The position numbers and the translations under genes are program-made. Under the pieces are notes generated by a model, which was not told the DNA's origin, did not search any database, and saw only the letters and a program-made list of their open reading frames with translations. 64,000 nt of DNA from Trichoplax adhaerens (Eukaryota; Placozoa; Uniplacotomia; Trichoplacea; Trichoplacidae): the NCBI RefSeq assembly GCF_000150275.1, contig NW_002060945.1, positions 7,631,684-7,695,683 of the forward strand. The letters run 5' to 3'. Of the stretch, positions 39,299-50,289 are shown piece by piece. Each line of letters opens with the position of its first letter. Position 1 is the stretch's first letter.

Positions 39299-42200
39299 AT
39301 GAAAAAATTTATCGATGGTTACCAAGCGGTGGATAATAAAACTAGTTCAAGTCAGGAATCGACTAGACTATTCTATCATGTCGAATCAGAAGAGCATGTT
39401 AGCATGGATGATATTTATAGGAGAAGAAGTAGTTCAGACACAAGTTCAATCCAAGGATATCAAAATATAGTTGATGCAAGTGAAATAATGGAAATGAAAA
39501 GCATTCCTATTAATGATGCTGGTGTAAGTGATAATTGTAGGGGTTTTTAGTTGATGACCTGAGGTACCTTTACGCCATATTGTGGTAGATTCTGAATGGA
39601 GTAAAGCTGAATAGTAGATTTTATGAAACAATTTACGAGAGTAGAGCCACCCATTCTTGTAAATACATAATACCTAGGATGTACTCGAGAAATGAGCTAC
39701 ATATGATTTAGTTCATCTCTATAGAACTACTTTAAGGTATTTGAGAAAAGATTTTGTTAAATAATCTACTCGTGCAAGTACATAAGTCTTAGGATATACT
39801 TGAGAAATGAAGAAAAAATATGGTTTAGGTCATTTCTGTTTAGAATTACGGCAGTTAAAACTGTATGAGAGGAATTGTAGATAGAATAATCTGTTGTCGC
39901 AAGCAAAGTACAGTAATTCTGTTAGTATTTGCAATAGTTTTAGGTATCAAATAGAGGATTGAAAATATCTATTTGAAACTAGGTGAATAAATTAGAAGTT
40001 GAAACTTTTTTTAATTTGAAACGAATGAAACACTTTGTTCACAAAATTATTGTTGTGGAATTCTTTCAGATTTCTTTTTATAAAGTAAATTGAAGTGAGA
40101 ACATTCTTTTACCCAATATCAGAAACAGTACACTTGTATTTACGATGTGCAAATACAGCCAATTGATCCATTACATTCGTGATTGTTATTTAACAAACTT
40201 GGGTTTTTATTTTAGGATGGCAACTATGATGATCATAGTTTGCTTTTAAAGGTACGATTCATCAAGAAAAACGGGTGAAAATATCTAATTTATTGGTCGC
40301 AAAAGAATAGTACTTTCAAGTTATTATGAATAAGATGAAATAATTTACTATGTAGATAGACAATCATAAGGAAAATGATAAATCTGGCATTGCTTTATCC
40401 TCGTTTAACATTATGAATACTATCTTAGCTACGGGCATCTTGGGTAATTGATATTTTTACTATTTGATATGCTAATCTATGCAGATAGTATAGAACCTAA
40501 CCAATTTTTTTTATCTATATCGCCAATCACAGGAATACCCTATGCTTTAAAGCAAGCAGGATTTGTTATGGGCTTAATTATTCTCCTGCTTGTCGCAGCT
40601 ATATCAGGTAATGTCTATTTTATCCTTCCATCACCACAGTTGCTTCTATGAAAATTACCAGCTAGGCTATTTTTAGATATTTTAGAATTTCCTTCTTTAT
40701 CAATATGGTGTTGTGATGCTAATGCCTCCGCATTAATCAAGTATTTCTTAGCAAACGTAGAATATAATGAAGTATTTGCAACAATCACCATAGACGCACT
40801 GATTATAGATGATCAGCGATGTTATAGAAATTTCCTTCTTTATAAATGTTGTGTTTTGATACTAATGCCTTTGCATTAACCAAGAATTTTTGGTATACTA
40901 TATGCAGAATATAATGGAGTTTTTACAACATCATTATAGACGCTTTAATGATAGAGGATCATAGATGACCATCGATGTTTTAAAATTTTCTTCTTTATGA
41001 ATATTTTGTGAAAATGCTGATACTTTCACATTAATTATCATTTATAACCACATTATTAGCTTAGCTTTTAGAAGTTTGCTTTACTACTATAGTGATAGCT
41101 AGGTATAACTAAGACATGCTTTATCCAACTACTGTATAATGTATATATATGGCGGATGCACTAACAAATAGGAAGTTAAAAGTTTCTTGTCGGTCATGTT
41201 GAAATCGATTTTTAATTGATTGCAGATTTTACAGCATTATTATTGATCAAGTCCGGCAGATTAGCCAGTCAGAGCTCTTACCAGGTGAGATAGAAGATCC
41301 TTTTTGGCTTATTTGAAATAGCTTGATCATTTATACAGCATAAGGAGTCTATTTACATTTCTATTTGCTTCAGAGTGTTTATTGAAAAATATTGACTCAT
41401 CAAGGAGCCAATTAATCATCATTTTATTCCAGTCTTTATCATTGCTTCTTTACACCATAATTACGGACATTATTTCCAATGCGTACTATGTCTTTATTCC
41501 GAATTTTTAATTATCCATATTCTATGGAGGCTAAAACTACATTTGAACAGATAACTTTGTATGAAATCGAGGAAATTTAAAAATACAATTTGTCAGCGAT
41601 ATCACGCCTTACATACTTATTCTTGTCGCCTATTTCATGACTTGGATATATTGCTGATCTAGCCTTCTCAAAATGCAATTATAAAATTATGCGAGGAATA
41701 TTTTATAAAATAGAAAAAAAGTAACAAGCAGAATACAGAAACATAGTGAAATATTGCAGATAATACTAGACGGGTAGTTGCTGATAGATGATAAAAATGT
41801 TAGAGGTTAATAAATATTGCATGAGCATAAGTGTTGCCATTGCTTGAGGTATTTTTATTAATGGCATTTGCAATCAAGGTAGCCAATAGCCTATGCCATT
41901 TTAACGGACATTACTGTGCTGAATCAATCTTTTGCTTTATAAAAATAGCTGATGCATTTACTTTGTTTTAAAATGAAACACAGAATCTTGCCAGGGCTGC
42001 CTTTGGTAATATGGGTTATTATCTTGCACTAGTCTGCCAGTTTTTATTCCCTTTTCTTGGTTAGTCGATAAAATCGTTTAACCTACGATGGAAATGCTTT
42101 AAAGTTCGGAGACTAATTAATATTTAATGTAGAGCAGGACTTGACCAGTTTATAGTGGTTAATGGACGTAAAATGGATAACTAATTGTATTTTATATATG

Positions 42201-45200
42201 AAAATATTCTAATAATGCTATTAGCCATGATGGGATACCTTGTGGTCATTGGAGACTCATTTACCAGATCATTTCATCATTTAGGTGAGGATTACGCTCA
42301 GCTTTTATCATTTTCTAATTTAGCATTCTGATATTTTTCCACAACAACCACTTTAATAACTGACTATATCAATTCAAGATGATGGAACCGTTGTCCTACA
42401 AGATAGACGCTTTATTATTAGCATGGCGATGTTGATTATTGCACCACTGTGTTTTTTTAAACGCTTGAAAGACTTAGGAGTGGTAAGCATAAATTCTAAT
42501 GCTACGTGAATGGAGAAGAAGTAATCATCCATTAGCAATAATTATTTCGATCTTCTTGGCATGTTGCTTTACTTGCAACTGTTTTCATTCTATTAGCTTA
42601 TTTAATAAGCAATTAAAGTATATCAAATACTAAAAAATAGAGCAAGTATTTTATATAGCCGCCCTTGATTATCTAGGTATCGATGATTTCCTTAATATGT
42701 TTAGCCGTCTTAGTGCTGGCAGTTCTTATCCGTATGTCGACATTGAAACCGCTAATGTAAGTAGAACTTTATTGCTATCTAGTCTATCTAGCTATCCCAT
42801 CATAATTGTTATACTATGCCTTGGTTTGATAGCCCAGAAACTCCTCACGCTTGGCAGTTTGCTACTCTCAATATTCCGCAGGCTATTGGAATTACTGCAT
42901 TTGGTATGGCATAATATTAGGCTTAGGATATAATTAAAGCAAAGCCATGGCTAGTACAATTTAAGATGCTGTTACTAAAACATGAGTTATCATTACGTGT
43001 TGTTCAATTCCATTTAGAATTGCATCGATGAACTCAAGGCTTGTGATTTATTGTAATATCTTCAATTTAGGTTTTGTTTGGCATCACAACACATTCCTAA
43101 TTTACAACTCTTTGAAAAGTAATAGCATGGACAGATTTAATGCAATATCGCATGTTTCCATCTCAACAGCACTGGTATTTATGCTTCTTCTTGGCATGGT
43201 TGGTTATATTACATTCACAGGAAACACTCAAGGTACACTAAGCTAAGGGTTATTGTCAATATATACAAGCTAATACAAACTAAATAACCCTTACTATTTC
43301 TAACTTTATGAATAATTGTCAATTTTATAACATTTATGGTAATCCATAGGTATCTACCTGTATGCAGCCTAGAATTGAGCTAGCTATAACCAAGTTTAAC
43401 AAGACATTTAAGAGAACAAATATATAGGCTGAATGCTCTAATATTTTTAAAAGATTTTATAGCATTTTAGCCGTCACCAATTTCACAAAATTATGGTTTT
43501 TGTCTCATTTTCTAGCGGATATTTTGGAGAATTATTGTGATGATGATATTCTCATCATTGTGAGCCGATGTTGTTATGCTATCTCTATGATGTTAACTTA
43601 TCCAATAGAATGTTTCGTATGTAGAAACGTAAGTACTTGTCACTTCAATAGAGTAATATTGAGAGTGGATATGGCAATGGAATCTATAGGATATTTTAAA
43701 TTAGTTAGCAAGTTCTAATTCACTATTGCTTTAAAATCGGATTTTCTAAAGGTAATCTTAGAATCTATCAAATTTTCAGAGTTAGAGAGAGAATTAATGA
43801 TATGAATATTGACGTCTATAGATAATTTGCACCATCTTGAAGGCCTTGACCATTATCGACTGTTGAATTTTACATTTATAGATTATACAGATTGCTTTCT
43901 TTAGCAATGCAAGAGATTCTATTTGGAGGCACTGCATTATTACAGCATTAATTATTTTAGGTACTCTACCGGTACCTTTGATTACCAGGTGTCTTGGATT
44001 TGTTCTTGAGCTAAATGTAAGCTCAAAAATGATGTATTTGAGTATTAATCTATCGCAAGATATAAAATTTTTCTAACGATAAATTGCTGTATTTCTTAAT
44101 AGGGAATCATTGCTGCAACACCTTTAGGTAATATTATAATCAACTACTGAAGCGAAGATCTAAATAATACCTTTACACTATGATTTAGTCTTGATAAACC
44201 TAAATTATATATAGTAAACACAGACAATGTTACTTCCATTGCGAGCCTATAGGTTTGACTTTGCAAAGTTAAGTAAATTGCTATTGCATTTCTATGAACA
44301 ATATATTGCTCAGGCGTTGGGAAAGAGCTAACAGCTACGCATGCGAGTAATAACCACATTTGAAGTGTACTTGTAGATTAAGATCCTTTAACTCTCCCTA
44401 GTGTACCTATTTTATTGTGTGGGATGATCCATATGTCGATGGATTGAATAGCCTACCTTAGATTACCATGATATTTAGCTCGTTTAGTGCACATGCTTTA
44501 TTGTACCTTTCTATAGACGATCGAAGTGGATAGATTGATTTACTATAGACTGATATCATATTTCGCCAAAACTTGTTTATGTCCTTATCATAATAATTGG
44601 GGGTAGGATGGTGGTTATGGATAGGGTTTGAAGCGAAGTTCTAAGTAATTTGCACTACTTATGCGAGTAAATACAGCAAATACTAGAGTATACTACGTTA
44701 ATATATACGTGTACTTTGATCAATTTTAATATCTCACTAAAGTACACTAAAGGTGAGCTAAATCACTTTTAAGATTATCGGAGTTTATGTATTTGATTGA
44801 ATTAGGATTGTCGTGCCACAATAACTAATCACGATTCATTGCATGAGTTACTTCCTGAGCTAACGTCTGTTGAGTGTAGATCATTTAGGTGGAGACAGTG
44901 GATACTTGTATGGATTCTTCAACTATATATTAAAATTATGGCTACACGTACCACTATCACATTAACAAAATATAATCCCATTATTGCTTTCTATTTCAGT
45001 ATTTCTTTTCCCTCCAGCTTGCTTTATCAAACTCTCCACAAAATCAAACTTTTCTGTTGAAAAGGTACTTTCTGTGATTATTATCGCCATTGGAATTGGA
45101 ATAGTTGTAATTGGACTACTTGTCATGTGGTTAGACTTGGACGGTTGCAATAATTATGATCGCCATTGGTCATGGTGTAATATTAGCATGATCAGCATTA

Positions 45201-45217
45201 ATGGTACGAATGATTAA
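39299..45217 (+). CDS. SLC38A11: SLC38A11-like amino-acid transporter, copy C
   Basis: Third tandem paralogue. Exons: 39299-39523, 40216-40251, 40356-40443, 40533-40607, 41226-41284, 41984-42059, 42225-42284, 42379-42482, 42677-42756, 42833-42903, 43071-43232, 43516-43628, 43891-44016, 44103-44127, 45000-45217. They close to 505 aa. The 36-nt second exon matches copy A in length. Exon 42833-42903 (71 nt) equals copy A exons 10 and 11 (49 + 22 nt) fused without an intron. TM1 reads SFNIMNTILATGILG: the first glycine of the usual GxG pair is alanine at residue 112. The later conserved motif is FVWHHNTFLIY, with Trp where A and B have Cys. The N-terminus is Ser-rich and polar. A possible AATAAA lies at 45769. 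Transport function is inferred from the family; the TM1 change could alter substrate choice. Confidence 0.91.
40660..41050. repeat. Three-copy tandem array in copy C intron, about 143-155 bp unit
   Basis: The unit contains ATTTCCTTCTTTAT, GATRCTAATGCCTYYGCATTAA, AGAATATAATG and CATAGACGC. Anchors are near 40689, 40832 and 40987, between exons 4 and 5 of copy C. Confidence 0.75.
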
Positions 45218-46507
45218 ATGAAGTTTTAAATTCATTAAGAGCTTCCATAATGCAATTAGACAGTTATTTCCAGCTTTATTTTAATAGCTTTCACAATAAC
45301 ACTCATCAAAATTATTAACTGAAAATGATATTACTAATAGTAGCTAACATATATTTCTCAGTACTTGTTTTACACAGTCGAAAGTAAAAACTTTCGCTTT
45401 TACTAATGTGTCATTGCTAACATCAAGAAACTGGTTTAAAAGAGTACATCTTTTAAATATACCGATTGCCATTATCACCCAACAATTTCTATATACGAGT
45501 AGGTTACCGTATGTATCACTATACAAGTATACGAATATTTGAAAATACAGTTCTCCAGAGAAGAAAGGCTATATTCAATTTTGCAGATGTGATATCGTTC
45601 CAAAGGATAGATATGTCCTACTTAGATTAAACAGAATATAAATTGGTGTGTGAGTCAGTGCAAAGATAGAAATTAATTAACATTAGAGAATACAAAGATA
45701 AATCTTTATTATATTTGTGTTTTTGGTGAATGGTATTGTAATGTTAGCTTTGGATCTGTTATTAAATCAATAAAAACTACTAATGTAACATTTTCTAGAC
45801 GATGTTTATTACTGTTCATAATATGAATTTTATTTGGTGATATAATCTACAATACAGAATAATAATATAGATTGTATCCACAATACGATAATATGTAATC
45901 TTCAAGACAGTATTGCCAAGAGTTTAGTAAAATTCCTAAGTCGCTAACGAGTACTTCTTTATACTGCTCCGTATGCTTAGTAGAGCAAACAAAAAAGACT
46001 GGAATAGTTCCAATGAAAAGTAGTAATGATAAATTCTGTATGCCAACAACAACTACTACAGTATATACGTAGACTGGTGATAAGCATAATAAAGCATCAA
46101 ATTTAATCATATATAGATGAGAATTGAACCTATCGTTGAAAAAGATTCATTTTCCTCAATCGATTAAGCTATTACGTAAGACTATTTGAAAGTCTGCTAC
46201 CTTTTTGTTAGCCTGCTTCGACGTCAATTTCACAGCATTTATGCTTAGGCATCTAAGAAAGTAATCAAACCACGATTATTTAGGGCAGCTTTATGTTATC
46301 AATAAGTAGCACTTACTTCCGTTTTGAATGTATTTGAATGGGTTTTTGTTCGCGTAATCGTAGCCAGGTTTTAAACCCTATATGACATAATACTACATTA
46401 GGCAATATTCATACTTTGATAAATGTCAATTTCAAGAGTTTTCTAGAACTAGTACAGTATTAGTATTGATACAATGGAGAAGACAATGCTCAACTTTGCT
46501 CATGTTA
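45218..46507. other. Spacer between copy C and the aldolase-like gene
   Basis: Contains the 3' flank of copy C (possible AATAAA at 45769-45774) and the 3' flank of the converging minus-strand gene. Small open frames here have no recognisable content. Confidence 0.45.
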
Positions 46508-47395
46508 TCATATTAACTTTACTTCAATTATCATTACCATTTCATCCAATCTTCGGACAAAAGCTTCAAAAAAAACCAACTCAACACGTTGGTCTGCAGG
46601 GTCTTTGTTGGTAGTGTTGTCTTTGACGATACGTTGTATTTTTTGAAGAATAGCAGTAGGTAATAAAATTAAATCTTCCTTGCCGGCAGACATAGCACTA
46701 TATTGCATTTCACAAGCAGACATGAAAAAGTAAGCTCCAGAGAAAGCTTCTTCTACACTTTTACCGGCCGCTAAGAAACCATGATTTCTCAAGAGTAATA
46801 CATTTTTATCACCAATATCTTCAACGATACTTTTTCTTTCATTTTCATCGACAGCAATGCCCTGATAATCATGATAACCAATTGGTCCAGGTATCAATGA
46901 ATCCTGCGTCAGTGGTAAATAACCGGTTTTGGTGGATCCAATTGCAGTAGCTTTGGAAGTATGTAAATGGATAGCACAAACAACGTCCTTTCTTCCCATA
47001 TGGATTGCTGAGTGGATAACATAGCCAGCCATATTAATGTTAAAGTGAGTAGAGCCAGGATCAATGACATTACCATGTTCATCTACTTTGATAAAGCAAG
47101 AAGCAGTCATTTCATCGAAAAGCAAACCGAAAGGATTAATCAAGAAATGATCTTTATCTTGCGATACACGAGCACTAATATGATTGAAGATGCTATCATT
47201 CCAGCCCATTAAAGCGACAACCCGATATAAACATGCTAGTTTGATACGTAATTCTTTTTCGCCTTCTTCATATTTTGAAGTATCTACACCAAGGTCGTAA
47301 TCATTGATTGGTCTTTTGGAGTAAAAAGTGACAAAAGGGGATGGAAATCCTTGGAAAGATTGCATGTTGAAAAATTGAGTGGAGAATTGGTGCAA
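46508..47395 (-). CDS. Class II aldolase/adducin-domain protein, intronless
   Basis: A 295-aa protein in one uninterrupted exon. The class II aldolase/adducin N-terminal domain spans about residues 46-250. Visible landmarks are MGWNDSIFNHISAR (63-76), INPFG (86-90), IHSAIH (127-132), the metal-ligand pair H143/H145 in AIHLHTSKATA, and the third histidine H205 in LLRNHGFLAAGKSVEEAF. Classical fuculose-phosphate aldolases use a catalytic Glu some 20 residues before the HxH. By alignment on the MAxY motif that position is His here, so a true retro-aldol activity is doubtful. The gene resembles the stand-alone adducin-related proteins common in bacteria and fungi rather than the adducin head itself. 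The first about 32 residues are outside the domain, lack acidic residues and could be a targeting segment; Met11 is an alternative start. Substrate unknown. Confidence 0.9.
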   Translation of the reverse strand: MHQFSTQFFNMQSFQGFPSPFVTFYSKRPINDYDLGVDTSKYEEGEKELRIKLACLYRVVALMGWNDSIFNHISARVSQDKDHFLINPFGLLFDEMTASCFIKVDEHGNVIDPGSTHFNINMAGYVIHSAIHMGRKDVVCAIHLHTSKATAIGSTKTGYLPLTQDSLIPGPIGYHDYQGIAVDENERKSIVEDIGDKNVLLLRNHGFLAAGKSVEEAFSGAYFFMSACEMQYSAMSAGKEDLILLPTAILQKIQRIVKDNTTNKDPADQRVELVFFEAFVRRLDEMVMIIEVKLI

Positions 47396-48330
47396 GTTAT
47401 GCGTGCAGCTTGGACTTTGTTTGATGCGTTAATTGCGAGAGCTTGATGAGAAAAGGAACGATTATGGCAATGTTGACGATTTATATAATATCCTACTTAT
47501 CATGATTGAACACTGTCAATACTGTCTCATTGTAAGCTGTTCTATACACTATACTACGTTGACTAGAGTAGCAAAGGTTTGCATGGGGTTTTTCCGTCGG
47601 AAAATGTCAGCAGATCCTTGAACTTTGACATCTACGGACTGGCGTACAATAGGATTGCATCGAGGGCGGATGCAACTAGATGCAATCATTAATTCGTATT
47701 ATATACTAGTAAGGTTTAAATAAAGCTAAGGTATGCTAAGGTTGGGCTGTACTTTTATCAGCATGATTTTCACCAAGGCAACCCCGAGGCCATCTTGCTG
47801 ACACCGCCTACAGGTACTGTACATTTCAATAGTGTACAATACGGCTAGGTACCATGATGGACTTTAGAAATGGCCGCCTTGTTTAAGCAGCCTAAAAAGT
47901 GTGATGCAATCGGATAGACTACTAAAATCTGCAATTATTGTCATCATCGATGGTACGAGAGTTTGCTTATTTGAATTGAAAAGCCTTTTTGGACTACTAC
48001 AGAATGGCTGCTTATGGTAGTATCGACACTATACTTCCTTTTTGTCTGCATCGTGTACTCAGAGTTTACCTCATTTTGAAATCTTGATTTTGCATACAAG
48101 CCCGTACTGTATGTCGTTCCTTGTTGAGTGGAAATTATTATGTTGTTGTTTACATTCATCTAATTAAACAAACTCGAAAGGTTAAAGGTTTTTGCTTAAC
48201 CTTTCTCGCTCTTCTGTACAATACCAGGACATCATACTATAATCCGTGGGCTGCTCAATATACTGTATAGCAGTATATCAGTTACACGGTGCAATATTCA
48301 ATGACTTATTGTCGATTGAGTTCTAAGTAG
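47396..48330. other. Upstream flank of the aldolase-like gene
   Basis: No second gene seen. This would hold the minus-strand promoter. The part around 47640-47900 is somewhat richer in G and C, and GTAC/TACAG-type palindromic words become frequent from about 47.8 kb onward. Confidence 0.4.
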
Positions 48331-49060
48331 ACATTTTAATTAATGTTTTTCTCAACGCAACAGAAAATAATACATGTATCTACACAATCAATACTCAATT
48401 AATACTGTAGTTCTACATCTGATTTACAATATTTATTGATTATAAATATCATTTGAGTACTATATGTGTATAGCTGTACGCAAAACTACTGTAATTAGCT
48501 GAAATCACGACAGTAGTCCATGATTTGTACCGGACATGTACATTAATGTTTCTCGATTGGAACAAAAAATAAAACATGTTTCTGCACGGCAAGTACTCAA
48601 TATACTGTACGTATTTGTAAGCGTCAAAAAATAGGCATTACAGCCAATAAATTGTGGTGCTTACGACAGGCCAGGTAAATGCGGTGTATAAATTCAGTCA
48701 AATAGTATATTGTAAGATCATCGACCTTCGCTTTCGAGCGATTGGGCTGTAGGTTAGTTTATTAACATATTATTTGAGCATGTATGTAGTCCATCATTCT
48801 ACCAGATATGTAAATCAATATTCTCGATTGGAACAAAAAATAGAACATGTTTCTGCACAGTCAATACTCAGTAGACGCATAGAGTACTGCACCAAGTATA
48901 CGAGTACAGTATTCCATTTATTATACAGTCAATATCATTAGAGTGTGGATGTACGAGTTAGGGGTTCGCAATCAGCGAATATTCGATCTTGATATGTAAA
49001 GTAATGTTGCTCTATTGGAATAGGAAATAAAATATGTTTCTGCAAGTATCCTTATAATTT
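48330..49060. repeat. Dispersed four-copy repeat block
   Basis: A conserved core, TCTCGATTGGAACAAAAAAT then AACATGTTTCTGCAC and a TCAATACTCA segment, recurs near 48350, 48550, 48820 and 49010. Spacing is irregular (about 190-270 bp). The copies near 48550 and 48820 are the best matched. Confidence 0.75.
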
Positions 49061-49139
49061 GCTGAAGATGTTAAACTTCAATGCGATCGCCAATATTCGC
49101 AGATACAAGAGACTTCTTTAGCGGAATGTGAAAGCACTG

Positions 49140-49525
49140 GTAATGACACGAGCAATCGAGCATATTATGGATAACTTTCTAGGCAAGTGATGTCTCTTTC
49201 AGACACTTTCAACTGTATTAAAGTACCATAGAGATAAAATAGTAATACGAGCATATTATGGATAACTTTCTAGGCCAGTGATGTCTCTTTAAGACACTTT
49301 CAACGGTATTAAGCTACCAGAGAGATAAAATAATAGCACGAGCAATCGAGCATATTATGGATAACTTTCTAGGCAAGTGATGCCTCTTTCAGACACTTTC
49401 AACTGTATTAAGCTACCAGAGAGATAAAATAATAACATGAGCAATCGAGCATATTATGGATAACTTTCTAGGCAAGTGGTGCCTCTTTCAGACACTTTCA
49501 ACTGTATTAAAATACCAGAGATAAA
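49140..49525. repeat. Recent minisatellite, four copies of 91-99 bp
   Basis: The unit contains GAGCAATCGAGCATATTATG, GATAACTTTCTAGGCAAGTG, ATGTCTCTTTCAGACACTTT, CAACTGTATTAAGCTACC and AGAGAGATAAAATA. CATATTATGG occurs at 49161, 49252, 49351 and 49450. Copies differ at only a few positions, so this is much younger than the other arrays. The second copy lacks the short AGCAATC part, which explains the 91-bp spacing. Confidence 0.92.
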
Positions 49526-50289
49526 AAGAAACAGCAATACTTTCATCTCTTTGGTATTTACTCCAATATTCATAACAAAACTATCGACAGGTGTAGCTAG
49601 CACTCAGGACTTTAGCAAAGTATGATTAAGTAATCTAAAGCTCTTTAACTGACTATGATGCAAGTATCTGCGGTACAGCGATCCCTTCATCGGTTATGCT
49701 GAACCGTTTTAAAATACGCATGCTTTTAGTAAATTGACTAGACATCATTATATCAACAAATCCCTGGTTTTCATTTCAATAATATATAACATCCTGATCG
49801 GTAATACGAACTAATACGCGTTAATGGCACTTGTTAGTTTAAAGTTGAGCAGTCATTCATTAAAAGCATACTGTACTAACAGGAGTTTCAGTTCTTTATG
49901 AATTGTATTACTGAACTGTAAGTTATAAAATTTGAATTAATAGTGTAGTTGCTAGTGTATATAAATGACCAACATCCGCAAATCCAGCGTTAGAAATCAG
50001 CTTAAATCAATTTCATAGTTTATTTTTTAATTTTATTCCATTCTTAATGGGCATTACAAGTCTTATATCTCGACGACAGATAAAATAGAACTACTAAATA
50101 GTTGTAGGTGCTTAAGATAATGAAATGCAACAACGCGATTTTTTAATTAATCATTCACTTAGAATTGCCATGTTATTGCTATAAGATGTAGTTATCAACT
50201 AGATAGAAATTTTTGTATTTACATTTATAGTACAATTGCAGTTTGAAAGTTTAGGCTTAGTAGTGAACTTCTTCACTTAGGTCCAGCTA
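49526..50289. other. 3' flank of BLOC1S1
   Basis: No gene recognised. A minus-strand AATAAA about 265 bp beyond the BLOC1S1 stop (plus-strand TTTATT near 50019) could be its poly(A) signal. Confidence 0.35.

Noticed and set aside
42697-42933. 78-residue plus-strand open frame across copy C exons 9-10
   Set aside because: Wrong frame. The transporter exons at 42677-42756 and 42833-42903 explain the region with matching phases.
47012-47212. Plus-strand open frame inside the aldolase-like gene
   Set aside because: Antisense shadow of a clear 295-residue minus-strand gene.
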